In this document: piece after piece, positions 27,204-35,213 of the stretch
Position numbering within the stretch: the stretch's first letter is position 1
Layout: each line of letters opens with the position of its first letter
Assembly: GCF_002998435.1 (NCBI RefSeq)
Contig: NZ_CP027231.1
Span: 971,001 to 1,035,000 of the forward strand
Length of the DNA: 64,000 nucleotides
Direction: 5' to 3'
Origin: Bacteroides zoogleoformans
Lineage (GTDB): Bacteria > Bacteroidota > Bacteroidia > Bacteroidales > Bacteroidaceae
Notes under the pieces: generated by a model
What the model saw: the letters and a program-made list of their open reading frames with translations, nothing else
Told to the model about the DNA's origin: nothing
The model's database searches: none
Position numbers and translations under genes: made by a program

Positions 27204-27953
27204 CTATTTCTCTGTAAATATCACTTTGGAGCGGCAGACTACCTCGCCGCCGCTTTTCTTCACTTCGACAGCGTAGACGCCGCCACCGTCATCGTCCATG
27301 AAGAAGGTAAGCCGGTCTCCATAGCGGCTTTCGGTGACATAGGCCATCTCGAAACGGCGGATGCGCTTCTCGCGGTACATCTCCATGGGGAACAGGTCGA
27401 GGATGTGCTCGATATAGCGGATGCTGTTGACGTGTCCGTTAATGTCGATATCGCTGTACTTGGCTGTCAGCGAAGCCACCGGCTCCGTGGAAGAGACCTT
27501 GATGCGCGACGGCTTCTCGATGGGGCAAGGCTCGTCGCAGACATAGTCCATGATGCCGCCGTCGTGAAGCGTCAGCAAATCGGCCGGCTTGCGCGTATTC
27601 ATGCTGATCATGGCCCATACGGATCGCGCATAGCCCGTTGTCCGTCCGTCTTTGTCGATAAGGGCGAAATTACGGTCAGTGAAAAGGCGGTAAACATTCT
27701 CCACCCACGTCCGGATGGAAAACTCCTCATATTGGCAGGGCATCTCGTCCAGCTCGATGGCCAGACGGGACAGCACCCAGGTATAATTGTCCTCGTTCAA
27801 GGCAGCGATGCCGAAGCCGCGGTCGGTGGCATGGAAGCCTGCGCAATTCAGCAGATGATTGCCCAATACGCCCAAGGCGAGCCGTCCGGTGAAATCGACA
27901 TGGAACGGTTCGGCCACGAACTTGTAAGTTCCTATCTTGTTCTTCTCACTCAT
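27204..27953 (-). CDS. Acyl-ACP thioesterase (FatA/FatB-like double hotdog)
   Basis: A 249-residue protein with two hotdog halves. The N-terminal half has FVAEPFHVDFTGRLALGVLG and the C-terminal half has AKYSDIDINGHVNSIRYIEH, where the D-I-N-G-H-V-N motif holds the catalytic Asn and His of plant-type acyl-ACP thioesterases. It releases fatty acids from acyl carrier protein. Its start (ATG 27953) overlaps the end of ilvN by 8 bases, which points to coupled translation. Its place inside the branched-chain amino acid operon suggests a link to branched-chain fatty acid supply, but that is inference. Confidence 0.92.
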   Translation of the reverse strand: MSEKNKIGTYKFVAEPFHVDFTGRLALGVLGNHLLNCAGFHATDRGFGIAALNEDNYTWVLSRLAIELDEMPCQYEEFSIRTWVENVYRLFTDRNFALIDKDGRTTGYARSVWAMISMNTRKPADLLTLHDGGIMDYVCDEPCPIEKPSRIKVSSTEPVASLTAKYSDIDINGHVNSIRYIEHILDLFPMEMYREKRIRRFEMAYVTESRYGDRLTFFMDDDGGGVYAVEVKKSGGEVVCRSKVIFTEK

Positions 27954-28512
27954 CGCCGTTTTGTTTACTTTGAAGGTATTTCGCCTCACGCTCCGCCAGA
28001 TATTCGTTGACCCGCTCGAAGCAACCGGTGGTAATGGCTACACGGCCCGAACGGACAAACTGAAGCACGCAGTCAAATGCGCTCAACTCCTCGTAGAGGG
28101 CGGTAATGTCTTCGCTCATGCCGTTCTTCTCTACAATGGAAAAGACTGTGTTCACCTCCACGATGCGCGCATTGTATCTGCGGATAACTTTAGAAACTTC
28201 CGGTTTCTCTTCCAATATGGAAGTGGTTATCTTATAAAGAGCTATTTCATGTTGGTAGATTTCATCGTCCGTAAAGTAATGGGCCTGCAACACATCTATT
28301 TTCTTGATGATTTGCTTGGTCACCTTTTCAATGGTCTCTTTGTCCGTCCAAGCAGTGATGGTATATTTGTGTACCCCTTTGATGGAGGAAGCCGATACGT
28401 TCAGGCTTTCGATATTGATTTGCCGGCGGGTAAAAACAGCCGTCACCTGATTGAGCAGACCGGCAAAGTTTTCCGAATGGACGATAATGGTATATAATGT
28501 TTTGTCACTCAT
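27946..28512 (-). CDS. ilvN: Acetolactate synthase small (regulatory) subunit
   Basis: A 188-residue protein starting MSDKTLYTIIVHSENFAGLL. An N-terminal ACT domain (about 5-75, with the effector-site segment NFAGLLNQVTAVFTRRQINIESL) is followed by a C-terminal regulatory domain. It gives valine feedback inhibition and activates the large subunit. The frame stays open upstream into ilvB, but ATG 28512 gives the family-typical N-terminus. It lies 20 bases after ilvB and overlaps the thioesterase start. Confidence 0.96.
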   Translation of the reverse strand: MSDKTLYTIIVHSENFAGLLNQVTAVFTRRQINIESLNVSASSIKGVHKYTITAWTDKETIEKVTKQIIKKIDVLQAHYFTDDEIYQHEIALYKITTSILEEKPEVSKVIRRYNARIVEVNTVFSIVEKNGMSEDITALYEELSAFDCVLQFVRSGRVAITTGCFERVNEYLAEREAKYLQSKQNGDE

Positions 28513-28532
28513 ATTTCTTTCGATTTTAAAAG

Positions 28533-30284
28533 TCAGCATTCCAGTAGCATCTGGTTCACCGAACCACCCGGTGGGGTCATCGGCATCACATTTCCTTCTT
28601 CTTCCACGCAAGCTTCGAGCAAGAACGGGCCATCCGTGGCAATCATCTCATCAATCGCTGCTGCCAACTCATCGCGCTTCATGATCCGACGGGCAGGAAT
28701 GGCATAGGCCGACGCTATTTTCATATAGTCAGGGTTCATCATAGGGGTGAACGAATAACGGCGGTTGAAGAACATCGCCTGCCATTGCCGAACGTTGCCG
28801 AGAAAGTTATTGTTCAGCAGAATTATTTTCACCGGTGCCTTTTGCTCCATAACAGTGCCCAGCTCCTGTATGTTCATCTGTAATCCTCCATCGCCCATGA
28901 AAACGCATACTGTACGGTCGGGACTGCCAAAAGTGGCGCCTATGGCGGCCGGAAGCCCGAAACCCATAGTGCCCAAACCGCCTGAGGTGACAATGCTACG
29001 CTTCTTGCTATATTTGAAATATCGGGCGGCCATCATCTGATTTTGCCCCACGTCGGTGACCAATATAGCCTCATTGCCGGTAGCCTCGCTGACGGCACGC
29101 ACCACTTCGCCCATGCTCAAAGCTTTGCCTGCCGGATGCAATTCCGGCCGAATGACTTTTTCCTCTTCTACCTTTTCATAAGGCAGAAAAGTTTCGAGCC
29201 ATTCTTTATGTTCGGCAGGCTTCAGCAATTCGGTCACCACAGCCAGCGTCTCCTTGCAGTCGCCCAACACGGCAACATCCACTTTAACGTTCTTATCTAT
29301 CTCGGCAGGGTCTATATCGAAATGAATAATCTTTGCTTGTGTGGCATAAGTGGACAATTTGCCGGTGACACGGTCGTCGAAGCGCATGCCCACGGCAATC
29401 AGTACATCGCATTTGCCTGTATTGATATTGGGACCCAAATTTCCGTGCATCCCCAGCATTCCCTTGTTCAAAGGATGTGCCGTAGGCAAAGCGGAAAGTC
29501 CCAGCAGGGTACATCCGGCAGGCATTCCGGCTTTCTCGATAAAAGTACGGAGTTCCTGTTGAGCTTCTCCCAACTCTACCCCTTGTCCCACCAATACCAA
29601 AGGACGCACCGCTCCGTTTATCAGCTCGGCTGCTTGTCTGATGGCTTCAGAATTCATTTCGGGAACCGGAAGATAACTGCGAATATAGTCCACTTTCGTG
29701 GGAACGTATTCGGTTTTATCTACTTGTGCATTCTTGGCAAAATCGAGTACTACCGGGCCGGGACGCCCGTTTTTTGCCACGTAAAATGCACGAGCCACCG
29801 CCCAAGCCACATCTTCTGCCCGACGGACTTGATAGCTCCATTTCGTAATGGGCTGCGTGATACCTACCAAATCGACTTCCTGAAAAGCATCTGTACCCAG
29901 GAAATTTGTTCCCACCTGGCCAGCTATGACAACAATCGGCGTGCTGTCTATCATGGCATCGGCAATGCCCGTAATAGTATTGGTGGCGCCCGGCCCACTG
30001 GTAACCAAGCATACGCCGACTTCGCCAGAGACGCGTGCAAAGCCTTGTGCTGCATGGGCAGCTCCCTGCTCATGGCGGACCAAAATATGATTCAACGTCT
30101 TACGATGGTCGTATAAGGCGTCGAACACCGGCATGATACTTCCTCCCGGATAACCGAAGATGGTTTTTACTCCCTGATATTCCAAAGAGCGCATCAATGC
30201 TTCGGCACCTGTTATCTGAGCTTCACTGCAATCTGTTCCCGAAAAGGAAGAGGAGGCATTGTTTTTTGTATCACTATTTATCAT
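28533..30284 (-). CDS. ilvB: Acetolactate synthase large (catalytic) subunit
   Basis: A 583-residue thiamine-diphosphate enzyme that condenses two pyruvates, or pyruvate plus 2-oxobutyrate. Visible features: the TPP-activating Glu in VRHEQGAAHAAQGFARVSG, the FAD-binding middle domain (about 200-340), and the TPP motif beginning at GDGGLQMNIQELGTVMEQ. The start is ATG 30284, two codons after an in-frame TTG. It sits between ilvD (64 bases) and ilvN (20 bases) in the operon. Confidence 0.97.
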   Translation of the reverse strand: MINSDTKNNASSSFSGTDCSEAQITGAEALMRSLEYQGVKTIFGYPGGSIMPVFDALYDHRKTLNHILVRHEQGAAHAAQGFARVSGEVGVCLVTSGPGATNTITGIADAMIDSTPIVVIAGQVGTNFLGTDAFQEVDLVGITQPITKWSYQVRRAEDVAWAVARAFYVAKNGRPGPVVLDFAKNAQVDKTEYVPTKVDYIRSYLPVPEMNSEAIRQAAELINGAVRPLVLVGQGVELGEAQQELRTFIEKAGMPAGCTLLGLSALPTAHPLNKGMLGMHGNLGPNINTGKCDVLIAVGMRFDDRVTGKLSTYATQAKIIHFDIDPAEIDKNVKVDVAVLGDCKETLAVVTELLKPAEHKEWLETFLPYEKVEEEKVIRPELHPAGKALSMGEVVRAVSEATGNEAILVTDVGQNQMMAARYFKYSKKRSIVTSGGLGTMGFGLPAAIGATFGSPDRTVCVFMGDGGLQMNIQELGTVMEQKAPVKIILLNNNFLGNVRQWQAMFFNRRYSFTPMMNPDYMKIASAYAIPARRIMKRDELAAAIDEMIATDGPFLLEACVEEEGNVMPMTPPGGSVNQMLLEC

Positions 30285-30348
30285 ATTCAATAAATCTTCT
30301 GATTTCTTTCCATTAAAATGTTTTCTTATTCTCCATGTTTCGCGAAGT

Positions 30349-32148
30349 CTATATCAACCTCACAGCTCCTTTATCCGCCGAACTTACCATGCCGGCATAA
30401 GCTTTCAATGCTTTGGATATTTCGCGAGTGCGTGTGACCGGTGTCATGGGGCGGGCGTCCAATTCTTCATCCGTCAACCTCACGTTGATGCTACGTTCCG
30501 GAATATTGATTTCAATGATATCTCCATCTTGAATCTTACCGATGTTTCCACCGGCTGCAGCTTCGGGCGAGATATGCCCTATGCTGAGTCCGGAGGTGCC
30601 CCCACTGAAACGTCCGTCGGTAATCAGTGCACACTCCTTACCCAAATGGCGTGACTTGATATAAGAGGTGGGATAAAGCATCTCCTGCATGCCCGGCCCT
30701 CCTTTAGGACCTTCGTGGGTGATGACAACGACGTCGCCACTGACCACCTTTCCTCCCAATATACCGTTGCAGGCAGCTTCCTGCGAATCGAAAACCTTGG
30801 CCAGACCGGTAAACTTCCAGATACTTTCATCCACTCCGGCCGTTTTTACGACACAGCCATCTTGGGCTATATTTCCTTTCAGAACAGCCAAGCCGCCATC
30901 CTTGCTGTAGGCATGCTCCAATCCGCGGATACACCCGGCAACGCGGTCCACATCCGGTTCTTTGTAAGATGCCGCTTGCGAACCAAGCACGAGATTGAAC
31001 TTTCCGGCAGCGGCGCTGGAGAATTTTTCAATGGCTTCCTCGCATACATTAGGAGAAGTGATGCTATAGCGGTCTATCGTTTCCGCCAACGTCATTCCGT
31101 CCACACGAAGAACACCGGTGTCTACCAGTCCGCCCTTCGCCAGTTCGTCCATTATGGCAATGATGCCACCGGCACGATTCACATCTTGGATATGATATTT
31201 TTGAGTATTAGGAGCCACTTTGCACAAACAAGGGGTTTGACGGGAGAGCATATCGATGTCGTCCATCGTAAAGCGGGTTTCGGCTTCATGGGCTATTGCC
31301 AACAAATGAAGCACCGTATTGGTAGAGCCTCCCATTGCAATGTCCAGTGTCATGGCGTTCAGAAAAGCTTCGCGGGTGGCAATGCTGCGCGGGAGTACGC
31401 TGTCATCTCCTTCCTCATAGTACCTGAAAGCATTCTTTACGATTAATTTGGCGGCATCTTCAAACAGTTTCCTGCGGTTGGCATGAGTGGCCACAATCGT
31501 CCCGTTGCCGGGCAAGGCCAACCCCAGTGCCTCATTCAGACAGTTCATCGAATTGGCCGTAAACATGCCCGAACAACATCCGCATGTGGGACAGGCCCGT
31601 TGTTCTATTTGGGCAACTTCATTGTCGCCTACACTTTCATCGGCCGATTGTATCATGGCATCGATCAAGTCCAGATGTCTGCCATTCCATTCACCGGCTT
31701 CCATCGGACCACCCGAAACGAACACGGCAGGAATATTCAGCCGCATTGCCGCCATCAGCATGCCCGGAGTAATTTTGTCGCAATTGCTGATGCAAATCAT
31801 GGCATCTGCTTTATGGGCATTCACCATATATTCCACGCTATCGGCAATGAGGTCTCGCGAGGGTAAGGAATAAAGCATGCCGTCATGTCCCATAGCGATG
31901 CCATCGTCGATGGCAATGGTGTTGAACTCTGCTGCAAAGCATCCCATTTTTTCAATCTCACCCTTTACAAACTGACCGATTTCATGCAGGTGGACGTGTC
32001 CGGGTACGAACTGTGTAAACGAATTGACTATAGCGATAATGGGCCTTCCCATTTGTTCTTGCTTCATGCCATTGGCCGTCCACAAAGCCCGGGCGCCTGC
32101 CATGCGGCGTCCCTGTGTGCTGAACGAACTACGTAACCGATGCTTCAT
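30349..32148 (-). CDS. ilvD: Dihydroxy-acid dehydratase
   Basis: A 599-residue Fe-S dehydratase that makes the 2-oxo acid precursors of Ile and Val (and Leu). Cluster-ligand cysteines are seen in [12 protein letters not shown] and [17 protein letters not shown], and the C-terminal domain has [21 protein letters not shown]. It is the first structural gene of the operon. The start ATG 32148 is preceded by GAAAGGAGCATTAAG, a purine-rich stretch on the minus strand, immediately after the attenuator hairpin. Confidence 0.97.
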   Translation of the reverse strand: MKHRLRSSFSTQGRRMAGARALWTANGMKQEQMGRPIIAIVNSFTQFVPGHVHLHEIGQFVKGEIEKMGCFAAEFNTIAIDDGIAMGHDGMLYSLPSRDLIADSVEYMVNAHKADAMICISNCDKITPGMLMAAMRLNIPAVFVSGGPMEAGEWNGRHLDLIDAMIQSADESVGDNEVAQIEQRACPTCGCCSGMFTANSMNCLNEALGLALPGNGTIVATHANRRKLFEDAAKLIVKNAFRYYEEGDDSVLPRSIATREAFLNAMTLDIAMGGSTNTVLHLLAIAHEAETRFTMDDIDMLSRQTPCLCKVAPNTQKYHIQDVNRAGGIIAIMDELAKGGLVDTGVLRVDGMTLAETIDRYSITSPNVCEEAIEKFSSAAAGKFNLVLGSQAASYKEPDVDRVAGCIRGLEHAYSKDGGLAVLKGNIAQDGCVVKTAGVDESIWKFTGLAKVFDSQEAACNGILGGKVVSGDVVVITHEGPKGGPGMQEMLYPTSYIKSRHLGKECALITDGRFSGGTSGLSIGHISPEAAAGGNIGKIQDGDIIEINIPERSINVRLTDEELDARPMTPVTRTREISKALKAYAGMVSSADKGAVRLI

Positions 32149-32164
32149 CTTAATGCTCCTTTCA

Positions 32165-32200
32165 ATGAAAAAGCCTTTCTCACCGTTATGAGAAAGGCTT
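32165..32200 (-). terminator. Attenuator hairpin upstream of ilvD
   Basis: On the minus strand AAGCCTTTCTCA (32200-32189) pairs perfectly with TGAGAAAGGCTT (32182-32171) across a 6-base loop. TTTTCATT follows. It lies between the leader-peptide stop (32245) and the ilvD start (32148), and its 5' arm can pair instead with the segment at 32239-32247. Confidence 0.85.
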
Positions 32201-32238
32201 ATTAAAATTATCTTTTATCGTACGAATGCATACACAAA

Positions 32239-32247
32239 CCTTTCTCA
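32239..32247 (-). promoter_or_regulatory. Antiterminator segment at the leader-peptide stop
   Basis: Minus-strand TGAGAAAGG (32247-32239), whose first three bases are the leader stop codon, is identical to the 3' arm of the attenuator. It can pair over 9 bases with CCTTTCTCA of the 5' arm. Formation would block the terminator. Confidence 0.8.
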
Positions 32248-32319
32248 CGCTCCCAATGTCACCACCACGACGCGAATAATATGCAGGACTGCCAGGCTGA
32301 TAGATGTATGCAAGTTCAT
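32245..32319 (-). CDS. ilv leader peptide (24 residues, Ile/Leu/Val-rich)
   Basis: A 24-codon open frame from ATG 32319 to TGA 32245, starting MNLHTSISLAVL and ending HIIRVVVVTLGA. Twelve of 24 residues are Ile, Leu or Val, with four consecutive Val codons (GTC GTG GTG GTG) near the end. The ATG is about 25 bases after the predicted transcription start. The stop codon forms the edge of an antiterminator segment. Composition and position match leader peptides that sense charged branched-chain tRNA by ribosome stalling; no other function is expected. Confidence 0.88.
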   Translation of the reverse strand: MNLHTSISLAVLHIIRVVVVTLGA

Positions 32320-32348
32320 AACTCTTTTTATCTCTGTTAATTTGGTTG

Positions 32349-32379
32349 CAAAGGTAAGGGCTTTTTTAGAATACCCAAA
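32349..32379 (-). promoter_or_regulatory. Promoter of the ilv operon
   Basis: On the minus strand TTTG (32379-32376) and TACCTTTG (32356-32349) match both Bacteroides promoter elements exactly with 19-base spacing. The predicted start is near 32343, giving a short untranslated stretch before the leader-peptide ATG at 32319. Confidence 0.88.
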
Positions 32380-32560
32380 CAAATTGAATAAAAAAAAGAG
32401 GATTGAGCAAGGAATCGTAAGAAAACAATCCATCTAAGAGCAAATATCGAAACAGAATTGAATATATACTGATTCAAGTTTCGCAAGTTAATGAGCAATG
32501 TTGATATAATGGCATAAAAAAGCATAGGAGTTTCTGTATGTTGCAGAAAATGAGTAAATT

Positions 32561-33591
32561 TAACGTGAGTTCGACGAATTATAAGTGTCTACAAATTTGG
32601 TGCTTATCGAAATTTGTTGTAACTTTATAGTAGTGAAATACAAAGAATTACAAATAAAAATCGCTATGATCACCGAGAGCAAAATTACAGAAATATTTTG
32701 TATGGCAGACGACTTCTGCAAGTTTTTTGATACAATGATGGCAAAATACACGCTAAAACCGCTCAAGAAGAGAAAATATCATCGTGACAGCACGATGTCA
32801 AAGGCGGAAATCATGCTTATCATGAGTCTCTTCCACGACTCCGGCTACCGCTGTCTGAAACATTTCTATCTTGAAAAGGTGTGCAGGCATCTGCGCCATC
32901 TGTTTCCCGAAGTTGTATCGTACAACCGTTTCGTGGAATTGGAAAGAGAAGTTGCCATTCCTCTTGCACTGTTCATCAAGAAAGTACTGCGTGGGGAAAT
33001 GTACTGGTATCAGCTTCGTTGATAGCACTCCCCTGCGTGTCTGCAGGAATCAGCGTATCCATATCCATAAGGTGTTCAAAGGTATAGCGCAAAGGGGAAA
33101 ATGCTCCATGGGCTGGTTCTTCGGATTTAAATTGCATCTGATTTGCAATGAGAAGGGAGAGCTGCTCAACTTCATGATAACACCCGGTGACATTGATGCC
33201 CGCAAGCCTTTGGAATACAAGGACTTTGCGAAATTCATATACGGCAAGTTGGTTGGGGATAAGGGATATATAAGCAAGAGGCTCTTCCAACGGCTGTTCG
33301 TGGACGGAATACAGCTTATTACCAAGTTGAAAAGCAACATGAAGGGTGCGCTGATGAGCGTTTCCGACAAACTGCTGCTCAGGAAGAGGGCTATCATAGA
33401 AACGGTTAACGATGAACTCAAGAACATTGCGTAAGTGGAACACTCCAGACATAGATGCTTTGAGAATTTCATCGTCAATTTATTGGGGGCTATTGCCGCA
33501 TACTGCTTGTTTCCAAAGAAGCCGTGCATCAATGTAAAAAGAACATTTGATACGCAGCTTGCGTTATTATGAATTCGTCGAACTCACGTTA
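32561..33591 (+). mobile_element. IS982-family-like insertion sequence (nested, inactivated)
   Basis: A 1031-bp element with near-perfect 20-21 bp terminal inverted repeats (TAACGTGAGTTCGACGAATT at the left, its complement at 33572-33591). A 5-bp direct repeat AAATT flanks it at 32556-32560 and 33592-33596. Its transposase gene carries a frameshift and a nonsense codon. It lies within the left leader of the outer IS4-like element. Confidence 0.88.
32666..33572 (+). pseudogene. IS982-family transposase, frameshifted and with an internal stop
   Basis: The N-terminal part begins at ATG 32666 (MITESKITEIFCMADDFCKF) and runs in one frame to about 32996. There an extra G in a GGGG run (32993-32996) shifts the frame; removing one G restores LRGKCTGISFVDSTPLRV. 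The second part holds the DDE-type core (FVDSTPLRVCRNQRIH, MGWFFGFKLHLICN, GDKGYISKRLF). A TAA at 33432-33434 then interrupts ELKNIA-VEHSRHR, most simply a CAA-to-TAA change, and the frame continues to TGA 33570-33572. Two independent lesions make programmed frameshifting an unlikely explanation. Confidence 0.88.
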
Positions 33592-33683
33592 AAATTAATA
33601 CTCTCCCCTATGCTCATACACAAAGTTACAACATTCCTCTCAGAGATCAGCATTTTTTCCGGGAAAATGATTCCCATAAAGCC

Positions 33684-35060
33684 ATGTATGCCCTTATTGA
33701 TGTGATTAAAGGATTAAAAATGACAGAGATGTCCCTCTTTGGGACCAAGAGCAAGTGCAACCATGTATATACATTGCTGCAAGTGTTCCAGACTCTATTG
33801 ATGTATCCTTGTTTCATGGTTCACAATCCTTTCAATTATCATGATTCTTCATTAAGCCATATCCTGCATTGCAAGAAAGATGTATTCTACCGGTTTATGA
33901 GTAACCCTCAGATAGACTGGCGCAAACTTCTTTATAGCCTCAACATCCAATTGTGGAATAAAATAAGAGTCCGCACAGAATATAAGCAAGGCACTACCTG
34001 TCTGATCGTTGACGATACAGACTATCCCAAGGCCGGAAGACGGATTGAAAACATCGGAAGAGTTTATTCTCATGTTCATAACAAGTGTATCCTTGGCTTC
34101 AAAGCGCTGTTTCTTGCCATTACTGACGGCACGAGCCAGATGATCCTTGATTTCGCTATTCTTGGTGAGAAGGGAAAGAAAGGGAATTATGGCATGAGCG
34201 ACAGGGAGCTTCAACAACGCTTTACCAAAGAACGGGATAAGGATTCCGCGCTGCAGGAACGGCTCGATGAATATTATCAGAAGAAAACAGACTTGATGAT
34301 AAGCATGATCAGAAGAGCCATCCGAAAAAATATTGGGTTCAGCTACGTGTTGGCTGACAGTTGGTTTGCCTGTAAGGATATTATCCGTTTCATCCATTCC
34401 CGCCATATCAAATGCGATTATCTGGGTATGATTAAAGTTGGAGAGAATGGAAAAACCAAGTATGGTTTTGAACGGAAAGACTTTACGGCTCCTACGTTGA
34501 TAAAGCTTCTTACCCAAAGAAAACAGAAGAAGTACAGTCGTAAGTTGCGCTGTTACTACATCACTGTTGATGTGGTCTTTGCCGATACCCCTGTCAGACT
34601 CTTCTTTGTCCGTAGTAGTAAGAACGGAGCATGGAATGGACTTATGACAACCAACACCAAACTGGAGTTCTTCGAAGCATACAGAATTTACTCCCAAAGA
34701 TGGTCTCTGGAGGCCATTTTCAAGGAAGCCAAAGGGATGCTTGGATTGGGCAAATGTCAGGCCAATAACTTTGCTTCGCAGATTGCCGCCACTTCTTTGG
34801 TCGCTTTGCAATACAACATCCTTTCGGTTGTAAAGAGGTTTACGGCATACGAAACGATAGGGAAACTTTTTGAAGACATTACCAAAAACTCTTTGGAACT
34901 CTCGGTTACGGACAGAATATGGGGAGACCTTCAGGAAATTGTAATAGCCATAGCGAACCTCTTCGGATTGGTCGATGAGGAAATATATGATGCTATTATT
35001 AACAGGTCTGAGGAACAGAACCATATATGCGATATTTACAAATTAAAACTGGCAAGTTGA
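33684..35060 (+). CDS. IS4-family-like DDE transposase
   Basis: A 458-residue transposase. The DDE core is visible as LIVDDTDYPKAGRR (first Asp), YVLADSWFACKDIIRF (second Asp) and YSQRWSLEAIFKEAKGML, the IS4-type Y-(2)-R-(3)-E-(6)-K signature carrying the catalytic Glu. The reading frame is open upstream of ATG 33684 back to the nested element (encoding HFFRENDSHKA before the Met), so the native start could have been upstream before the insertion. No other lesion is seen. Confidence 0.88.
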   Translation: MYALIDVIKGLKMTEMSLFGTKSKCNHVYTLLQVFQTLLMYPCFMVHNPFNYHDSSLSHILHCKKDVFYRFMSNPQIDWRKLLYSLNIQLWNKIRVRTEYKQGTTCLIVDDTDYPKAGRRIENIGRVYSHVHNKCILGFKALFLAITDGTSQMILDFAILGEKGKKGNYGMSDRELQQRFTKERDKDSALQERLDEYYQKKTDLMISMIRRAIRKNIGFSYVLADSWFACKDIIRFIHSRHIKCDYLGMIKVGENGKTKYGFERKDFTAPTLIKLLTQRKQKKYSRKLRCYYITVDVVFADTPVRLFFVRSSKNGAWNGLMTTNTKLEFFEAYRIYSQRWSLEAIFKEAKGMLGLGKCQANNFASQIAATSLVALQYNILSVVKRFTAYETIGKLFEDITKNSLELSVTDRIWGDLQEIVIAIANLFGLVDEEIYDAIINRSEEQNHICDIYKLKLAS

Positions 35061-35213
35061 ACTTGCGAAACATGAATACTGATACAACAAAGCCAAGGAG
35101 AACTTATCAGCCTATTACTTCACAGCATTGAGTGATAACTCCCTGACTATAACAAAGTCATATCTCATTTACCTCCCCCAAAAATAATCCATCATACAGT
35201 TCTATTCAGAGAA

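Larger units (their letters stand above)
32474..35075 (+). mobile_element. IS4-family-like insertion sequence, interrupted by an IS982-like element
   Basis: The ends are imperfect inverted repeats: TCAAGTTTCGCAAGTTAA at 32474-32491 versus the reverse complement of 35058-35075, with 16 of 18 matching. An 8-bp direct repeat ATACTGAT flanks them at 32466-32473 and 35076-35083. The transposase lies at 33684-35060. A second element (32561-33591) is inserted in the left part, so the original IS was about 1.57 kb. Intact ends and transposase suggest this outer element could still move. Confidence 0.85.

Noticed and set aside
32993..32996. Programmed frameshift in the IS982-like transposase
   Set aside because: IS982 elements usually encode one continuous transposase, and a second lesion (TAA at 33432) also breaks this gene, so decay is simpler.
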